Shown here: positions 4,340 through 13,061 of the stretch, piece by piece
Layout: the number at the start of each line of letters is the position of its first letter
Position numbering within the stretch: position 1 is the first letter of the stretch
Source: an uncultured Eubacteriales bacterium
Lineage (GTDB): Bacteria > Bacillota > Clostridia > Oscillospirales > Acutalibacteraceae
DNA length: 13,549 nucleotides
Direction: 5' to 3'
NCBI GenBank assembly: GCA_934463265.1
Contig: CAKSIU010000018.1
Coordinates: forward strand, 1 to 13,549
Notes under the pieces: model-generated
The model's database searches: none
Told to the model about the DNA's origin: nothing
What the model saw: only the letters and a program-made list of their open reading frames with translations
Position numbers and translations under genes: made by a program

Positions 4340-7027
4340 ATGGCAGGGTCAAATACATTTGGTGGAACAATAAAATTAGAAGGCGAAAAAGCCTATCGCC
4401 AAGCCATTTCGCAGATAAACTCAGATTTAAAAGTGTTTTCATCGGAAGTTGGGAAACTAACTGCAGAGTTTGGTAAAAATGATACGTCAACTAAAGGCTT
4501 AACTGAACGAAACAAAGTACTGACAGAGCAAATTGACAAGCAAAAAGAAAAAATTGCGACTTTAAAAGGCGCAGTTGAGGATTCGGCACAAAAATACGGT
4601 GAACACGACAAAAAGACAAATGACTGGAAAACAACACTCAACAAAGCCAAAGCTGAACTCACCAAAATGGAAAAAGAACTCGACTCAAACAATAAACAGC
4701 TTGATGAAAATGAAAAGAATTTGGATGATGGCAGTAAATCGCTTGATGAATTTTCTAAAAGTGAAGATGAGGCGGGTCAAAAAGCCCTTAAATTTGGAGA
4801 CTTAGTCAAAGCTAATTTGATAAGCGAAGCGATAATTGGTGGCATCAAAAAGCTCGGTGAGGGAATCACAAAAGTTAAGGATTATTTGTCAGATTCAATA
4901 GCAGCAGCGGCAAGTTACGGCGATAATATCTTAACAATGTCCACTCAGACAGGTTTATCAACGCAGGCATTGCAGGAATACAGCGCAGTTGCGGAGCTTG
5001 TGGACGTAGATGTTGAGACGATGACAAAGTCAATGGCGAAGAACATAAAATCCATGACAAGTGCGGCAAGCGGCACAGGGGCAACAGCAGAGGCATATAA
5101 AAAGCTTGGCGTATCGGTAACTGATTCAAGCGGAAATCTTAGAGACGGCGAAGAAGTCTACAGAGAAGTAATTGACGCGCTGGGGGCAATTCCAAACGAA
5201 ACCGAACGAGACAGCATAGCAATGCAGATTTTAGGAAAATCAGCACAGGACTTAAACCCATTAATTGCTCAAGGCAGTGCCGGAATGGCTGAACTTACGC
5301 AAAAAGCGCATGAAATGGGGGCTGTTTTATCTGATGATACCATGAACTCCCTCGGTGCCATGGATGACAGTATGCAAATTTTTAAAAGCACGGTGTCCTC
5401 AACCTCAAACCTTTTGGGCGCGACTTTTGCACCAGCAATTACGGAAGTCATAACAGGGGCAAACGGCATGGCCGGGGCTTTCAATGGCATTATGGCTGCA
5501 GTTTTAAATAATGGAGACATTGATGCGGCAGTGCAAAGATTTTCAGATATGGCTGGAGACATGGTACAAAGTTTAACTGTTGCTGTCCCTGAATTGCTCG
5601 AAGTCGGAGGAAATTTAATATCTGCACTTTTGCAAGGTTTGACTGCTGCTCTCCCCTCTATTTTGGAAGCTGCAAGTCAGATAATTCCTCAAATAATCAG
5701 CGGAATAGCCGCCATTTTACCACAGCTTACAAATACAGCAACAATGATACTTACAACACTTTTGACTGCATTAATTAGCTCTTTACCTCAGCTCATCCAA
5801 GCAGGAATAGAGGTAATAACAACACTTGTCAGCGGCATATCGCAGGCGCTTCCAACACTGATTCCGGCAATTGTTGAGGCGGTAGTTCTAATGGCGCAGG
5901 CGTTAATTGACAACATAGACCTAATACTCCAAGCTGGAATTGACCTTTTGATGGGACTTGTTAAGGCAATACCGGAAGTTGTAAAAGTTTTAGTGCCGAA
6001 AATCCCAGACATAATAAGGAGCGTTGTTAATGCTTTAGTCGAAAATATCCCAGTGCTACTAGCCGCTGCAATCGAGCTTTTCATGGCCTTAGTACAGGCA
6101 ATTCCAGAGATTGTTGTGACCCTCACCGAAAATCTTCCTCAGATTGTATTTGCGATAATCCAAGGGCTCGCGCGACTTCCGGAGCTAATTTGGAACATTT
6201 TAACGGAATGCATCGGCAAGTTTATAAATTGGGGCAGCGAAAGTGAAGCCGAGGGCAAAGAAGGCTCAAAGGGCTTTTTAGAAAAAGTAGGAGAATTTTT
6301 TATGAAGTTGCCGGGGATGATTTGGAGTTGGCTATGTGACGCTACCAATAATGTCGGCACATTTTTTGCGAACCTTATAAATACAGGCGTTTCTAAGGCT
6401 AGCGAATTCGTAACTGGAGTTATAAATTTTGTGAAAGAACTGCCGGGCAGAATTTGGAATGGCATTGTTGGCGCGGTTTCTAACGTCGCGAGCTGGGGCA
6501 GTCAACTGCTTTCAGCTGGAATAAGCACCGCACAAAATCTAGTGTCCGGCATTTGGAACACAATCTGTGAGCTGCCTGGGAAAATGCTTGACATCGGTAA
6601 AAATTTGGTACAAGGCCTTTGGAACGGAATAAACGACGCAAAGAATTGGGTTTTGGACAAAATTAAGGGTTTCGGAGAATCGATTTTAAACGGAATCAAA
6701 AGCTTTTTCGGAATTGCCTCGCCGTCAAAATTGTTTAAGGAACAAGTTGGTAAAAACCTCGCGCTTGGCGTTGGAGACGGTTTTAATGATGAAATGAAAT
6801 CAATCCAAAAGGAAATGCAAAATGCAATCCCGACAAGTTTTGAAACAGACATAAAAACGAATATAAACACAGCAAAAACGCCACTTGCAAGCTATCCAAA
6901 CGAAGTTAAAACAAGTGGATTTAATATTTATATAGAAAATTTTGTGAACAACCGAGCTCAAGACGTGCAAGCATTCGCTCAAGAACTGGAGTTTTACTCA
7001 CGAAGAAGTTCGTTGGCATTAGGATAA
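4340..7027 (+). CDS. Tape measure protein
   Basis: The 895-residue protein that fixes tail length and is ejected with the DNA. It opens with SNTFGGTIKLEGEKAYRQAI, common to tape measure proteins of Bacillota prophages. A highly charged coiled coil follows (about residues 15-150, rich in K, E, D and N), then the TMP core around 165-330 with LTMSTQTGLSTQALQEYSA. Residues about 360-625 form a long series of hydrophobic amphipathic segments (repeated VQAIPEIV / VKAIPEVV and LPQLIQAGIEVI units), the usual membrane-active part. From about 640 to 790, W-containing repeats occur (LPGMIWSWL, LPGRIWNGI, LPGKML). The end has FGIASPSKLFKEQVGKNLALG, a typical C-terminal signature. ATG 4340 follows AAGGAGGTG. 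At roughly 0.15 nm per residue the tail would be about 130 nm, an estimate from the family rule. No lytic transglycosylase or peptidase domain is recognisable. Confidence 0.9.
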   Translation: MAGSNTFGGTIKLEGEKAYRQAISQINSDLKVFSSEVGKLTAEFGKNDTSTKGLTERNKVLTEQIDKQKEKIATLKGAVEDSAQKYGEHDKKTNDWKTTLNKAKAELTKMEKELDSNNKQLDENEKNLDDGSKSLDEFSKSEDEAGQKALKFGDLVKANLISEAIIGGIKKLGEGITKVKDYLSDSIAAAASYGDNILTMSTQTGLSTQALQEYSAVAELVDVDVETMTKSMAKNIKSMTSAASGTGATAEAYKKLGVSVTDSSGNLRDGEEVYREVIDALGAIPNETERDSIAMQILGKSAQDLNPLIAQGSAGMAELTQKAHEMGAVLSDDTMNSLGAMDDSMQIFKSTVSSTSNLLGATFAPAITEVITGANGMAGAFNGIMAAVLNNGDIDAAVQRFSDMAGDMVQSLTVAVPELLEVGGNLISALLQGLTAALPSILEAASQIIPQIISGIAAILPQLTNTATMILTTLLTALISSLPQLIQAGIEVITTLVSGISQALPTLIPAIVEAVVLMAQALIDNIDLILQAGIDLLMGLVKAIPEVVKVLVPKIPDIIRSVVNALVENIPVLLAAAIELFMALVQAIPEIVVTLTENLPQIVFAIIQGLARLPELIWNILTECIGKFINWGSESEAEGKEGSKGFLEKVGEFFMKLPGMIWSWLCDATNNVGTFFANLINTGVSKASEFVTGVINFVKELPGRIWNGIVGAVSNVASWGSQLLSAGISTAQNLVSGIWNTICELPGKMLDIGKNLVQGLWNGINDAKNWVLDKIKGFGESILNGIKSFFGIASPSKLFKEQVGKNLALGVGDGFNDEMKSIQKEMQNAIPTSFETDIKTNINTAKTPLASYPNEVKTSGFNIYIENFVNNRAQDVQAFAQELEFYSRRSSLALG

Positions 7028-7042
7028 ATGGAGGGAACAAGT

Positions 7043-7723
7043 TTGAATTACTGTATATTTAAAGGCACAAACTCGCGTGAACTTGGGCTTTTCATGGAAC
7101 GTTGCCCTGAAAAAGTTAGTCCAAAAAGACGTGATGAAACTTTTACGGTTCCTGGTAGACACGGTAATTTAACCACAACTGACGGTGCATTTGAAACATA
7201 CATTAAAAGCGCCGAATTTATTGTAAAAGATGAAAAAAGGATTGATGAAATTTGCGCACATTTTAAGGGTTCTGGTTGGCTAGTTTTCAGCAATGAACCT
7301 GACCGAAAATACAAAGCAAAGGTCGCAAATCAGATTGAATTTTCTCATGTTATCCGACACTTCAAGCGATTTATTGTGGAGTTTGAGGTTCAGCCGTTTG
7401 GGTATGATGTTTTTGAACAAACGATAACGAAAACCGCACCATTTAGCCTTTTTAACATCGGAACTTTTGAATCTGAGCCTATAATTACAATTTTCGGAAC
7501 TGGAAATATAACTTTGTATGTAAACAATCAAAGTATTTCTTTAAAAGGAATCGCAGGCTCAATCACAATTGATAGCGAAATGCAAAATGCATACAACGGA
7601 GTAACTTCCATGAACAACAAAATGCAAGGTGAGTTTCCAATTTTAAGTTTTGGAGAGAATCATATTACATGGCTGGGAAACGTTACGAAGTTAGAAATAC
7701 AGCCAAACTGGAGGTGGTTATAA
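7043..7723 (+). CDS. Distal tail protein (Dit)
   Basis: The hub protein that joins tube, Tal and baseplate, of the Sipho_tail family. The N-terminal ring domain has KGTNSRELGLFMERCPE and the family's TVPGRHGNLTTTDGAFETY, then KGSGWLVFSNEPDRKYKA and FEVQPFGYD. The C-terminal part (about 140-226) is galectin-like, with SEPIITIFGTGNITLYVNN and the ending ITWLGNVTKLEIQPNWRWL, a typical Dit finish. The length of about 226 residues is that of a classical short Dit, without carbohydrate-binding insertions. I chose TTG 7043 because GGAGGG (7030-7035) lies seven bases before it. The ATG at 7028, next to the tape measure stop, would place the ribosome binding site inside the gene. Confidence 0.85.
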   Translation: MNYCIFKGTNSRELGLFMERCPEKVSPKRRDETFTVPGRHGNLTTTDGAFETYIKSAEFIVKDEKRIDEICAHFKGSGWLVFSNEPDRKYKAKVANQIEFSHVIRHFKRFIVEFEVQPFGYDVFEQTITKTAPFSLFNIGTFESEPIITIFGTGNITLYVNNQSISLKGIAGSITIDSEMQNAYNGVTSMNNKMQGEFPILSFGENHITWLGNVTKLEIQPNWRWL

Positions 7724-9756
7724 TTATTAACCTATACTCTAAAACAGAGACAAATTTTAATCATAATGGTCTGTGTATTTTGCAGCCAATTGAGGCTGTT
7801 GTGACAGAGGAATTAAATGGCGATTATTCGTTAAAACTTACGATGCCACGCGGTTCCCAGCTGATTGAAAACGAACAGATAATAAAAGTACCGACACCCA
7901 AATCAAGCCAACTCTTTAGAGTTTACAACTCCGATACTGATATGCTGGGAAACCCTATATTCTACGCACGCCATATCTTTTACGACCTTCTGGACTACTT
8001 TATTGAAGATACTCGCCCAAGCGGCAGCGGAGCTTTGGCAATAACAAAAATTTTAGAAAACACACCCTTTACAGGCACGTCAGACATCACAAATCAAGGT
8101 TCAGCAAATTATCAGATGATGAGCTCAGTCAAAGCAATTTTGGGAGCTGATAATGCTTTTATAGAAGTCTGGGGTGGCGAGCTCGAGAGAGATAATTTCC
8201 AAATCAGAATGAAAAATCACATTGGAGAAGACAGAGGTGTATCGATTCGATATCACAAAAACCTCATTGGACTGCGGTTTGTAACAGATTTATCAAGTGT
8301 TGCAACAAAAATCATGCCGACAGGGCTAAAAGAAGACGGACAGACACTTTTGAAGTTGCCGGAAAAGTATGTAGAGTCGCCGCTCATCGGCAATTATGTA
8401 AATGAAAAAGTCACTCGGATTCATTATTCTGACATAAAAGTTGATGATGAAATAAGCGAATTACAAGCTTTAGAGGTCCTCAGAAACGCAGCACAACAGG
8501 AATTTGAAAATGGTCTTGATAAGCCGAAAATCACCGCCACGGTCGAGTTTATCCCACTTCAGGATACAGAAGAATATAAAGATTTTGCGGTGTTAGAAAA
8601 TGTTTATTTAGGCGATACTGTCAAGATTTTTCATGAAGATTTAGATATTGAGTTGACAGCCAAAGTCATAAGCTATGAGTTTGACGCTCTGTCGGGGCGT
8701 TACAACAAAGTAATTCTAGGAAACGCAAATCCAAAGTACGGTGATATTCAAAAGCAATATGTAAAGCAGCAAAAAGAGGAAACGACCACAGCTCTCGAGC
8801 AAGCAATAATAAATGCAACGCAGCTAATCACAGGCAATTCGGGCGGTTATATCGTTATGCACCCAGCCGAAAAACCACAGGAAATTTTCATTATGGATAC
8901 GCCCGATATGAATAGTGCTCAAAGAGTCTGGCGCTGGAACCTATCTGGGCTTGGCTACAGCTCGACTGGAATCAACGGTCCGTTCGCTCTTGCAATGACT
9001 ATGGATGGAGCAATTGTTGCCGATTTCATCACTGCTGGAACAATCAACGGTGCGCTCATAAAGGCTGGTTCCATCGAGGCAGGCAGCCTTTCGCAAGAGT
9101 ATAAAAAGAGCGTTACAGACTCGATAAACGGTGTTGAAACTTCTGTAACTCAAGCATTCAAGGCGGCTGACGGTGAACTTTCGAGTACAATAAATAAAGA
9201 AATATCCCGAGCAAAAGGTGTTGAAGAGACTTTATCATCATCAATTTCTCAAAACGCCAGCAATATTACACTGAAAGTATCAAAAGGGGATGTGAGCAGC
9301 CAAATCAGCGCAGAAAGCGATAAAATCACAATTTCAAGCAACCGTCTTTCAATTTCATCAACTTATTTTACGCTTAGCAGCAGTGGGAAAATAACCTGCA
9401 CAAGTGCTGATATTTCCGGTACACTCGAGACTGGCGGCACTTACGGATACGTAAAACTAAGCAATGGCCGATTAATTGGCGGAAACAGTTCTGGAGAGTC
9501 GGGCTACATTTCATTTAACCATCAAGTAGATGGAAATCCTGGACCACGGCTTGCAGGGACAAATGGACTCGTGATTGCAACGCCCAAGTTTGGTGTTGCT
9601 GATTATTTAGGCCCGGGTACAAGTGGGACATATTATCAGGGGCAATCCGCGTCCCAAACGTTTGTCACAAATATCTCTGACAATGGCGACGGTACTATTT
9701 CTTGGAACACAAGAACCATCACATTCACAAAGGGACTTATGACAACATCTCTATAA
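7669..9756 (+). CDS. Tail-associated protein (Tal), Prophage_tail endopeptidase type (start codon unclear)
   Basis: The tail-tip protein next to Dit. Residues about 18-365 form the gp27-like hub of the Prophage_tail family (INLYSKTETNFNHNGLCILQ, ARHIFYDLLDYFIED, FIEVWGGELERDNFQI, LGDTVKIFHEDL). The middle has VWRWNLSGLGYSSTGINGPF and MDGAIVADFITAGTINGALI, a segment common to tail-tip proteins of Bacillota phages. Next come helical and beta repeats (SITVSQ...ITLKVSKGDVSSQIS), and the end is a beta-rich domain with GGNSSGESGYISFNH. No clear peptidase active site can be seen, so the endopeptidase name is by family only. The formal ATG 7669 lies inside dit, with only a weak, distant site. The strong GGAGGTG at 7710-7716 points to ATA 7720 or ATT 7723/7726, giving about 677-679 residues. 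Confidence 0.8.
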   Translation: MAGKRYEVRNTAKLEVVIIINLYSKTETNFNHNGLCILQPIEAVVTEELNGDYSLKLTMPRGSQLIENEQIIKVPTPKSSQLFRVYNSDTDMLGNPIFYARHIFYDLLDYFIEDTRPSGSGALAITKILENTPFTGTSDITNQGSANYQMMSSVKAILGADNAFIEVWGGELERDNFQIRMKNHIGEDRGVSIRYHKNLIGLRFVTDLSSVATKIMPTGLKEDGQTLLKLPEKYVESPLIGNYVNEKVTRIHYSDIKVDDEISELQALEVLRNAAQQEFENGLDKPKITATVEFIPLQDTEEYKDFAVLENVYLGDTVKIFHEDLDIELTAKVISYEFDALSGRYNKVILGNANPKYGDIQKQYVKQQKEETTTALEQAIINATQLITGNSGGYIVMHPAEKPQEIFIMDTPDMNSAQRVWRWNLSGLGYSSTGINGPFALAMTMDGAIVADFITAGTINGALIKAGSIEAGSLSQEYKKSVTDSINGVETSVTQAFKAADGELSSTINKEISRAKGVEETLSSSISQNASNITLKVSKGDVSSQISAESDKITISSNRLSISSTYFTLSSSGKITCTSADISGTLETGGTYGYVKLSNGRLIGGNSSGESGYISFNHQVDGNPGPRLAGTNGLVIATPKFGVADYLGPGTSGTYYQGQSASQTFVTNISDNGDGTISWNTRTITFTKGLMTTSL

Positions 9757-9768
9757 GGGGGAAAATGA

Positions 9769-10041
9769 ATGAACATACCAATCGAACACGCAATAAGTTT
9801 CATGCAAACTGAAATTGAAGAATTTATTTATCAAAAAATGCAGGAAAGCCAAGTGTCTGCCGGGCTTATTGAAAAAATTTTGGAAAGTGTATTATGCCAA
9901 GTAAGAAAATTAAAAAACCAAGATTTAGAAAAATTAATTCTTGAATTGAACAAAGAAATACCAACAGTCAGCGAAGAAAAAGTTGAAAAACATACAGCGT
10001 CAATTGATGATTTTAAGGAGGTATCCGATGGAAATTTATAA
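9769..10041 (+). CDS. Small helical protein of unknown function in the tail-tip operon
   Basis: Not recognised. The 90-residue protein is almost wholly helical: IPIEHAISFMQTEIEEFIYQ, then KMQESQVSAGLIEKILESVL, then CQVRKLKNQDLEKLILELNK. Leucine and isoleucine recur at heptad-like spacing, which suggests a coiled coil. A polar tail follows (VEKHTASIDDFKEVSDGNL). It has no signal peptide or membrane segment. ATG 9769 follows AAGGGGG at a good distance; an ATG four bases before is out of frame. The gene lies 12 bases after Tal and overlaps the next start by 14 bases. Position suggests a baseplate assembly or structural accessory role, but that is only inference. Confidence 0.6.
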   Translation: MNIPIEHAISFMQTEIEEFIYQKMQESQVSAGLIEKILESVLCQVRKLKNQDLEKLILELNKEIPTVSEEKVEKHTASIDDFKEVSDGNL

Positions 10042-10273
10042 AGCCAAACGCAATGGAACAGCGATTTTTCTTAATCCGGATAAATTTAATGAGTTCTGGG
10101 CGAAAGGATATTTAATTTACAAAGTTAATGATTTAGATGACGAAAGTAAAGATGAGATTATTTCTTCACAGGAAATTTCTCAATCGCAAAATTCACAAAC
10201 ATTTAATTTAAATATTGAGGGGGAGCAAAATGACAACAACACTAGTGCCACTCGACGTTTGGCAGCCGAATGA
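10028..10273 (+). CDS. Small protein of unknown function upstream of BppU-like gene
   Basis: Not recognised. The 81-residue protein has an N-terminal part (EIYKAKRNGTAIFLNPDKFN, then EFWAKGYLIYKVNDLDDESK) that could be a small alpha/beta fold. The rest is polar and low in complexity, rich in Q, S and N (SSQEISQSQNSQTFNLN), with 15 C-terminal residues overlapping the next gene. ATG 10028 is chosen because AAGGAGG stands directly before it; an in-frame ATG at 9983 lies inside the preceding gene without such a site. It overlaps its upstream neighbour by 14 bases and its downstream neighbour by 44, which suggests translational coupling within the tail-tip cluster. Confidence 0.6.
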   Translation: MEIYKAKRNGTAIFLNPDKFNEFWAKGYLIYKVNDLDDESKDEIISSQEISQSQNSQTFNLNIEGEQNDNNTSATRRLAAE

Positions 10274-11852
10274 TATTCGAGTTAAAGTTAATCAGGGCGA
10301 AGTTAATTCGCGATTTTTGGAAATTAAAATTCTAGATAAGAAAAAAGCATTCAACTTGACGGATAAAACCGTCATTTTTTATGCCACAAAACCCGATGGA
10401 AACTTGATTTTCAATTATTGCGAGGTTATCGACGCTCAAAAAGGCCTTGTAAATCTTGCGCTGACCTCACAAATGTCGATTATCGCAGGAATCATGCGGG
10501 ATTGCGAGATTGACATTCTGGACGATGAGCTTACAAAACTCAAAATAAAAGGCCTTAGTATTGAGATTGTCCGGTGCACCGATTTTGAATCGGCAGTCGA
10601 AAGTACATCTGAATTTACAGTACTTGACGAAGCTTTGGCTGATGTAAAAAAAGTGATGGATGCGTATTCTGATGAAAACATCATGGGCAAAATTTTGTCC
10701 ATGGACGGCGAAGGCAGTGGGCTGGACGCCGATTTGCTTGACGGAAAACACGGTTCAGAGTATGCAACGTCAGAGCAAGGTGAAAAAGCAGACAGTGCCA
10801 TTCAAAATATTTTAGGCGAAGGCAAAATTATTATTCCGGATTCGAATAATTCAGTGAGTATAAAGCCCGAAAATATCGGCTCTGTACCGAAAAATAGAAC
10901 AATTAATAAAAAAGAATTGTCAAGCGATATAACTCTTTCTTACTCAGATATCGGAGCAGCGTCGAATGAGCAGGGAATCAAGGCAGACAACGCCATTCAG
11001 GGCATTCGTGGCAACGGAACTATGATTTTGTCAGATGAAAGCAAAATTGTTAACATAACGCCCGAAAACATAGAAGCAGTACCGATTTCACGGACGGTAA
11101 ATGGAAAATCTTTATCCAACAACATCACGATAACTGCCGCAGATATTGAAGCCGTGCCCAAAACTCGGACGATTAATCAAAAAGCGCTGTCGAACGATAT
11201 TTTGCTTTCGGCCACAGACGTAGGTGCAGCACCGATTAATCATGGTGAGCACGTTCCGGCAGTGCAGGCTGCGGACAACTCAGTTTTTCTTAGGAATGAT
11301 AATACCTGGCAACAGATAAAGCCCGAAAATATCGGGGCCGCAACGCAGGAACAAGGGCAAAAAGCCGATTATGCGATTCAAGGAATTTTGCTGAACGGTA
11401 CGCATATTTCGCCGGACATAAACCGCCAAGTCAACATAGTTCTCGAAGATTTCGGAGGAGCAACGGTAGAGCAAGGAGTAAAGGCCGATTCTGCGATTCA
11501 AGGCGTAAAATTAAACGGAACTTTAATTGAGCCGGACAGCCAAAAAATTGTCGATGTAATCGTCAGCGGAGGCGGCAGTTCGAGCACGACATACACTGCA
11601 GAAATTGGCACAAATTGGGTAACCGCGGAGACTGGCGAGTATACTCAAACCGTTGCGGTGAGCGGAATCCTAGCCACCGACAACCCGATTGTTGACGTGG
11701 TTTTGGATGACGAAAAAGATACAGCGTTGGCTCAATTAGAGTCCTGGAGCCTTATTTCTAAAATCGAAACTTATGACGGTAGCATAACTGTAACTTGTCT
11801 GGAAGAAGCTCCGACAGTTGCAATTCCGATTCAGTTAAAGGTGGTGCGGTAA
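10230..11852 (+). CDS. BppU-family baseplate upper protein with repeated C-terminal modules
   Basis: A 540-residue baseplate or tail-fibre protein. Residues about 1-145 match the BppU N-terminal domain, which in lactococcal phages anchors to the tail hub (TTTLVPLDVWQPNDIRVKVN; KTVIFYATKPDGNLIFNY; ISIEIVRCTDFESAVES-like segment ending the domain). Then comes SGLDADLLDGKHGSEYATSE, a motif common in phage fibres. Residues about 180-430 contain four copies of EQGxKADxAIQGI and three of RTINxKxLSxDI alternating with PENIGAV-type links, a repetitive shaft. The last 95 residues (TYTAEIGTNWVTAETGEY, then SGILATDNPIVDVVL) form a beta domain seen at the ends of other Bacillota fibre proteins. ATG 10230 follows GAGGGGGAG. 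It likely carries the receptor-binding proteins encoded downstream. Confidence 0.8.
   Translation: MTTTLVPLDVWQPNDIRVKVNQGEVNSRFLEIKILDKKKAFNLTDKTVIFYATKPDGNLIFNYCEVIDAQKGLVNLALTSQMSIIAGIMRDCEIDILDDELTKLKIKGLSIEIVRCTDFESAVESTSEFTVLDEALADVKKVMDAYSDENIMGKILSMDGEGSGLDADLLDGKHGSEYATSEQGEKADSAIQNILGEGKIIIPDSNNSVSIKPENIGSVPKNRTINKKELSSDITLSYSDIGAASNEQGIKADNAIQGIRGNGTMILSDESKIVNITPENIEAVPISRTVNGKSLSNNITITAADIEAVPKTRTINQKALSNDILLSATDVGAAPINHGEHVPAVQAADNSVFLRNDNTWQQIKPENIGAATQEQGQKADYAIQGILLNGTHISPDINRQVNIVLEDFGGATVEQGVKADSAIQGVKLNGTLIEPDSQKIVDVIVSGGGSSSTTYTAEIGTNWVTAETGEYTQTVAVSGILATDNPIVDVVLDDEKDTALAQLESWSLISKIETYDGSITVTCLEEAPTVAIPIQLKVVR
10773..11507 (+). repeat. Protein-level repeat region in the BppU-like gene
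   Basis: Four copies of a module with EQGxKADxAIQGI begin near 10773, 10968, 11349 and 11469. Between them are copies of RTINxKxLSxDI near 10891, 11092 and 11166. The copies have diverged at the DNA level, so this looks like an old shaft repeat and not a recent expansion. Confidence 0.65.
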
Positions 11853-13046
11853 ATGGGAAATGCGATTATATCAAGGCATAAAGATAATTACACATCAATA
11901 AAATTTGACAATTATAATCCCGGTATTGCAGGCCATATCTCGACTGAATTGAGCCAAGCAAGGGATTATTTAGCTGCTACAACAGTTGGTAATTATGGCC
12001 TATTTGCAGGTGGCTATAATAACGGTTCATATTATTCCACAGTAGATGCATATAACAGCAGTTTAACAAAAAGTACCCCAGCAGCCTTAAGCGCAGATAG
12101 AAGAGAATTAGCTGCTGCTACGATTGGGAACTATGCTCTCTTTGGAGGCGGGTATAATAACGGTACGTATTATTCTGCAGTAGATGCGTACAACACCAAT
12201 TTAGCAAGAAGCACTCCGACAGCTCTAAGTGTAAAAAGAAACAAATTGTCAGCAACCGCTGTTGATGATTATGCTTTATTCGCCGGCGGATATAATGGGA
12301 GTTCCCGACTTTCTACAGTGGATGCGTATAACAGCAGCTTAGCAAGAAGTACGCCAACGAGTTTAAGCGTATCGAGGGAATATATAGGTGCAACAACAAT
12401 AGAAAACTATGCCTTATTTGCCGGTGGATATGTTGGCAATAGCACAGTAAAAACTGTAGACGCGTACAATAAAAGTTTGTCAAGAAGTACAGCACCAGAA
12501 CTTAACTCCTATACTGCAAATGTTGCCGCAATTACGTTAGGTAATTATGCGTTGCTTGCACTTGCTGGATTGAACGATCAAAGCGCAAAATCAACCGTGG
12601 ATATATACAACGGCAGCTTGACAAAAATTAATTCAACAGAATTAAGTTTGGCAAGAACAGAGATTGGCGCAACGGCAACAAAAGACTATGCATTATTTGC
12701 TGGCGGTCGCGGAACTAACAATGGGTCAAAATCAAATGTAGATGTATATAACAGTGATTTGTTAAGAAGCAATCCAGGCAAGCTATTCAAAGATAAATTT
12801 AGAATCGCCGCAACTACAGTTGGAGAATATGCTCTGTTTGGAGGTGGCGGCAGTACTTCAGGATATTATTACTCCACGATAGTAGATGTATATTACGTGA
12901 ATTTAGAGCTTATAGTATATAAAAATTCGAAGTACAAATTTCAAAACATGACGGAGGAAAAAACCGTTAATTCAAACTTTGAGAGCATCTCAATTCAAAT
13001 CCCTGCAACTGGCTATATCAAGTTCAAAAATACAACTATTTTTTAG
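11853..13046 (+). CDS. Kelch-like seven-repeat beta-propeller tail protein, putative receptor-binding protein
   Basis: A 397-residue protein. After an N-terminal tag (MGNAIISRHKDNYTSIKFDNY) there are seven repeats of 46-48 residues with the pattern A.T.GNYALFAGGY...S..STVDAYNSSL..STP..LS..R. The NY of the blade motif falls near bases 11991, 12129, 12267, 12405, 12543, 12684 and 12826. The GG pair with the preceding aromatic residue and the later conserved Y are those of Kelch blades. The seventh repeat lacks the LS..R strand, but a copy of it (TELSQARD) precedes repeat 1, so the ring can close between the two ends. A short beta domain follows (KYKFQNMTEEKTV, then ATGYIKFKNTTIF). ATG 11853 directly abuts the BppU stop. 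Surface binding, probably to a glycan or protein receptor, is inferred from position and fold. No signal peptide is present. Confidence 0.75.
   Translation: MGNAIISRHKDNYTSIKFDNYNPGIAGHISTELSQARDYLAATTVGNYGLFAGGYNNGSYYSTVDAYNSSLTKSTPAALSADRRELAAATIGNYALFGGGYNNGTYYSAVDAYNTNLARSTPTALSVKRNKLSATAVDDYALFAGGYNGSSRLSTVDAYNSSLARSTPTSLSVSREYIGATTIENYALFAGGYVGNSTVKTVDAYNKSLSRSTAPELNSYTANVAAITLGNYALLALAGLNDQSAKSTVDIYNGSLTKINSTELSLARTEIGATATKDYALFAGGRGTNNGSKSNVDVYNSDLLRSNPGKLFKDKFRIAATTVGEYALFGGGGSTSGYYYSTIVDVYYVNLELIVYKNSKYKFQNMTEEKTVNSNFESISIQIPATGYIKFKNTTIF
11991..12930 (+). repeat. Tandem Kelch-like blade repeats (7 copies, about 138-142 bp)
   Basis: Successive copies of the coding unit for NYALFAGG...VDAYN start about 138, 138, 138, 138, 141 and 142 bases apart. 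Repeats 1-4 are the most alike. Repeats 5-7 have lost some motif residues (LALAG in place of FAGGY in repeat 5). Similar copies close to each other could allow recombination that changes blade number or mixes blades with the paralog downstream. Confidence 0.7.
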
Positions 13047-13061
13047 AAAGTGGTGAAACAA

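Noticed and set aside
5788..6465. Long open frames on the minus strand across the tape measure gene and other tail genes
   Set aside because: They lack ribosome binding sites and their proteins are not family-like. They are shadows of the well-supported + strand genes.
11991..12930. Regular repeats as a CRISPR array
   Set aside because: The period of about 138-142 bases, in-frame coding and diverged copies show protein repeats, not short identical repeats with spacers.
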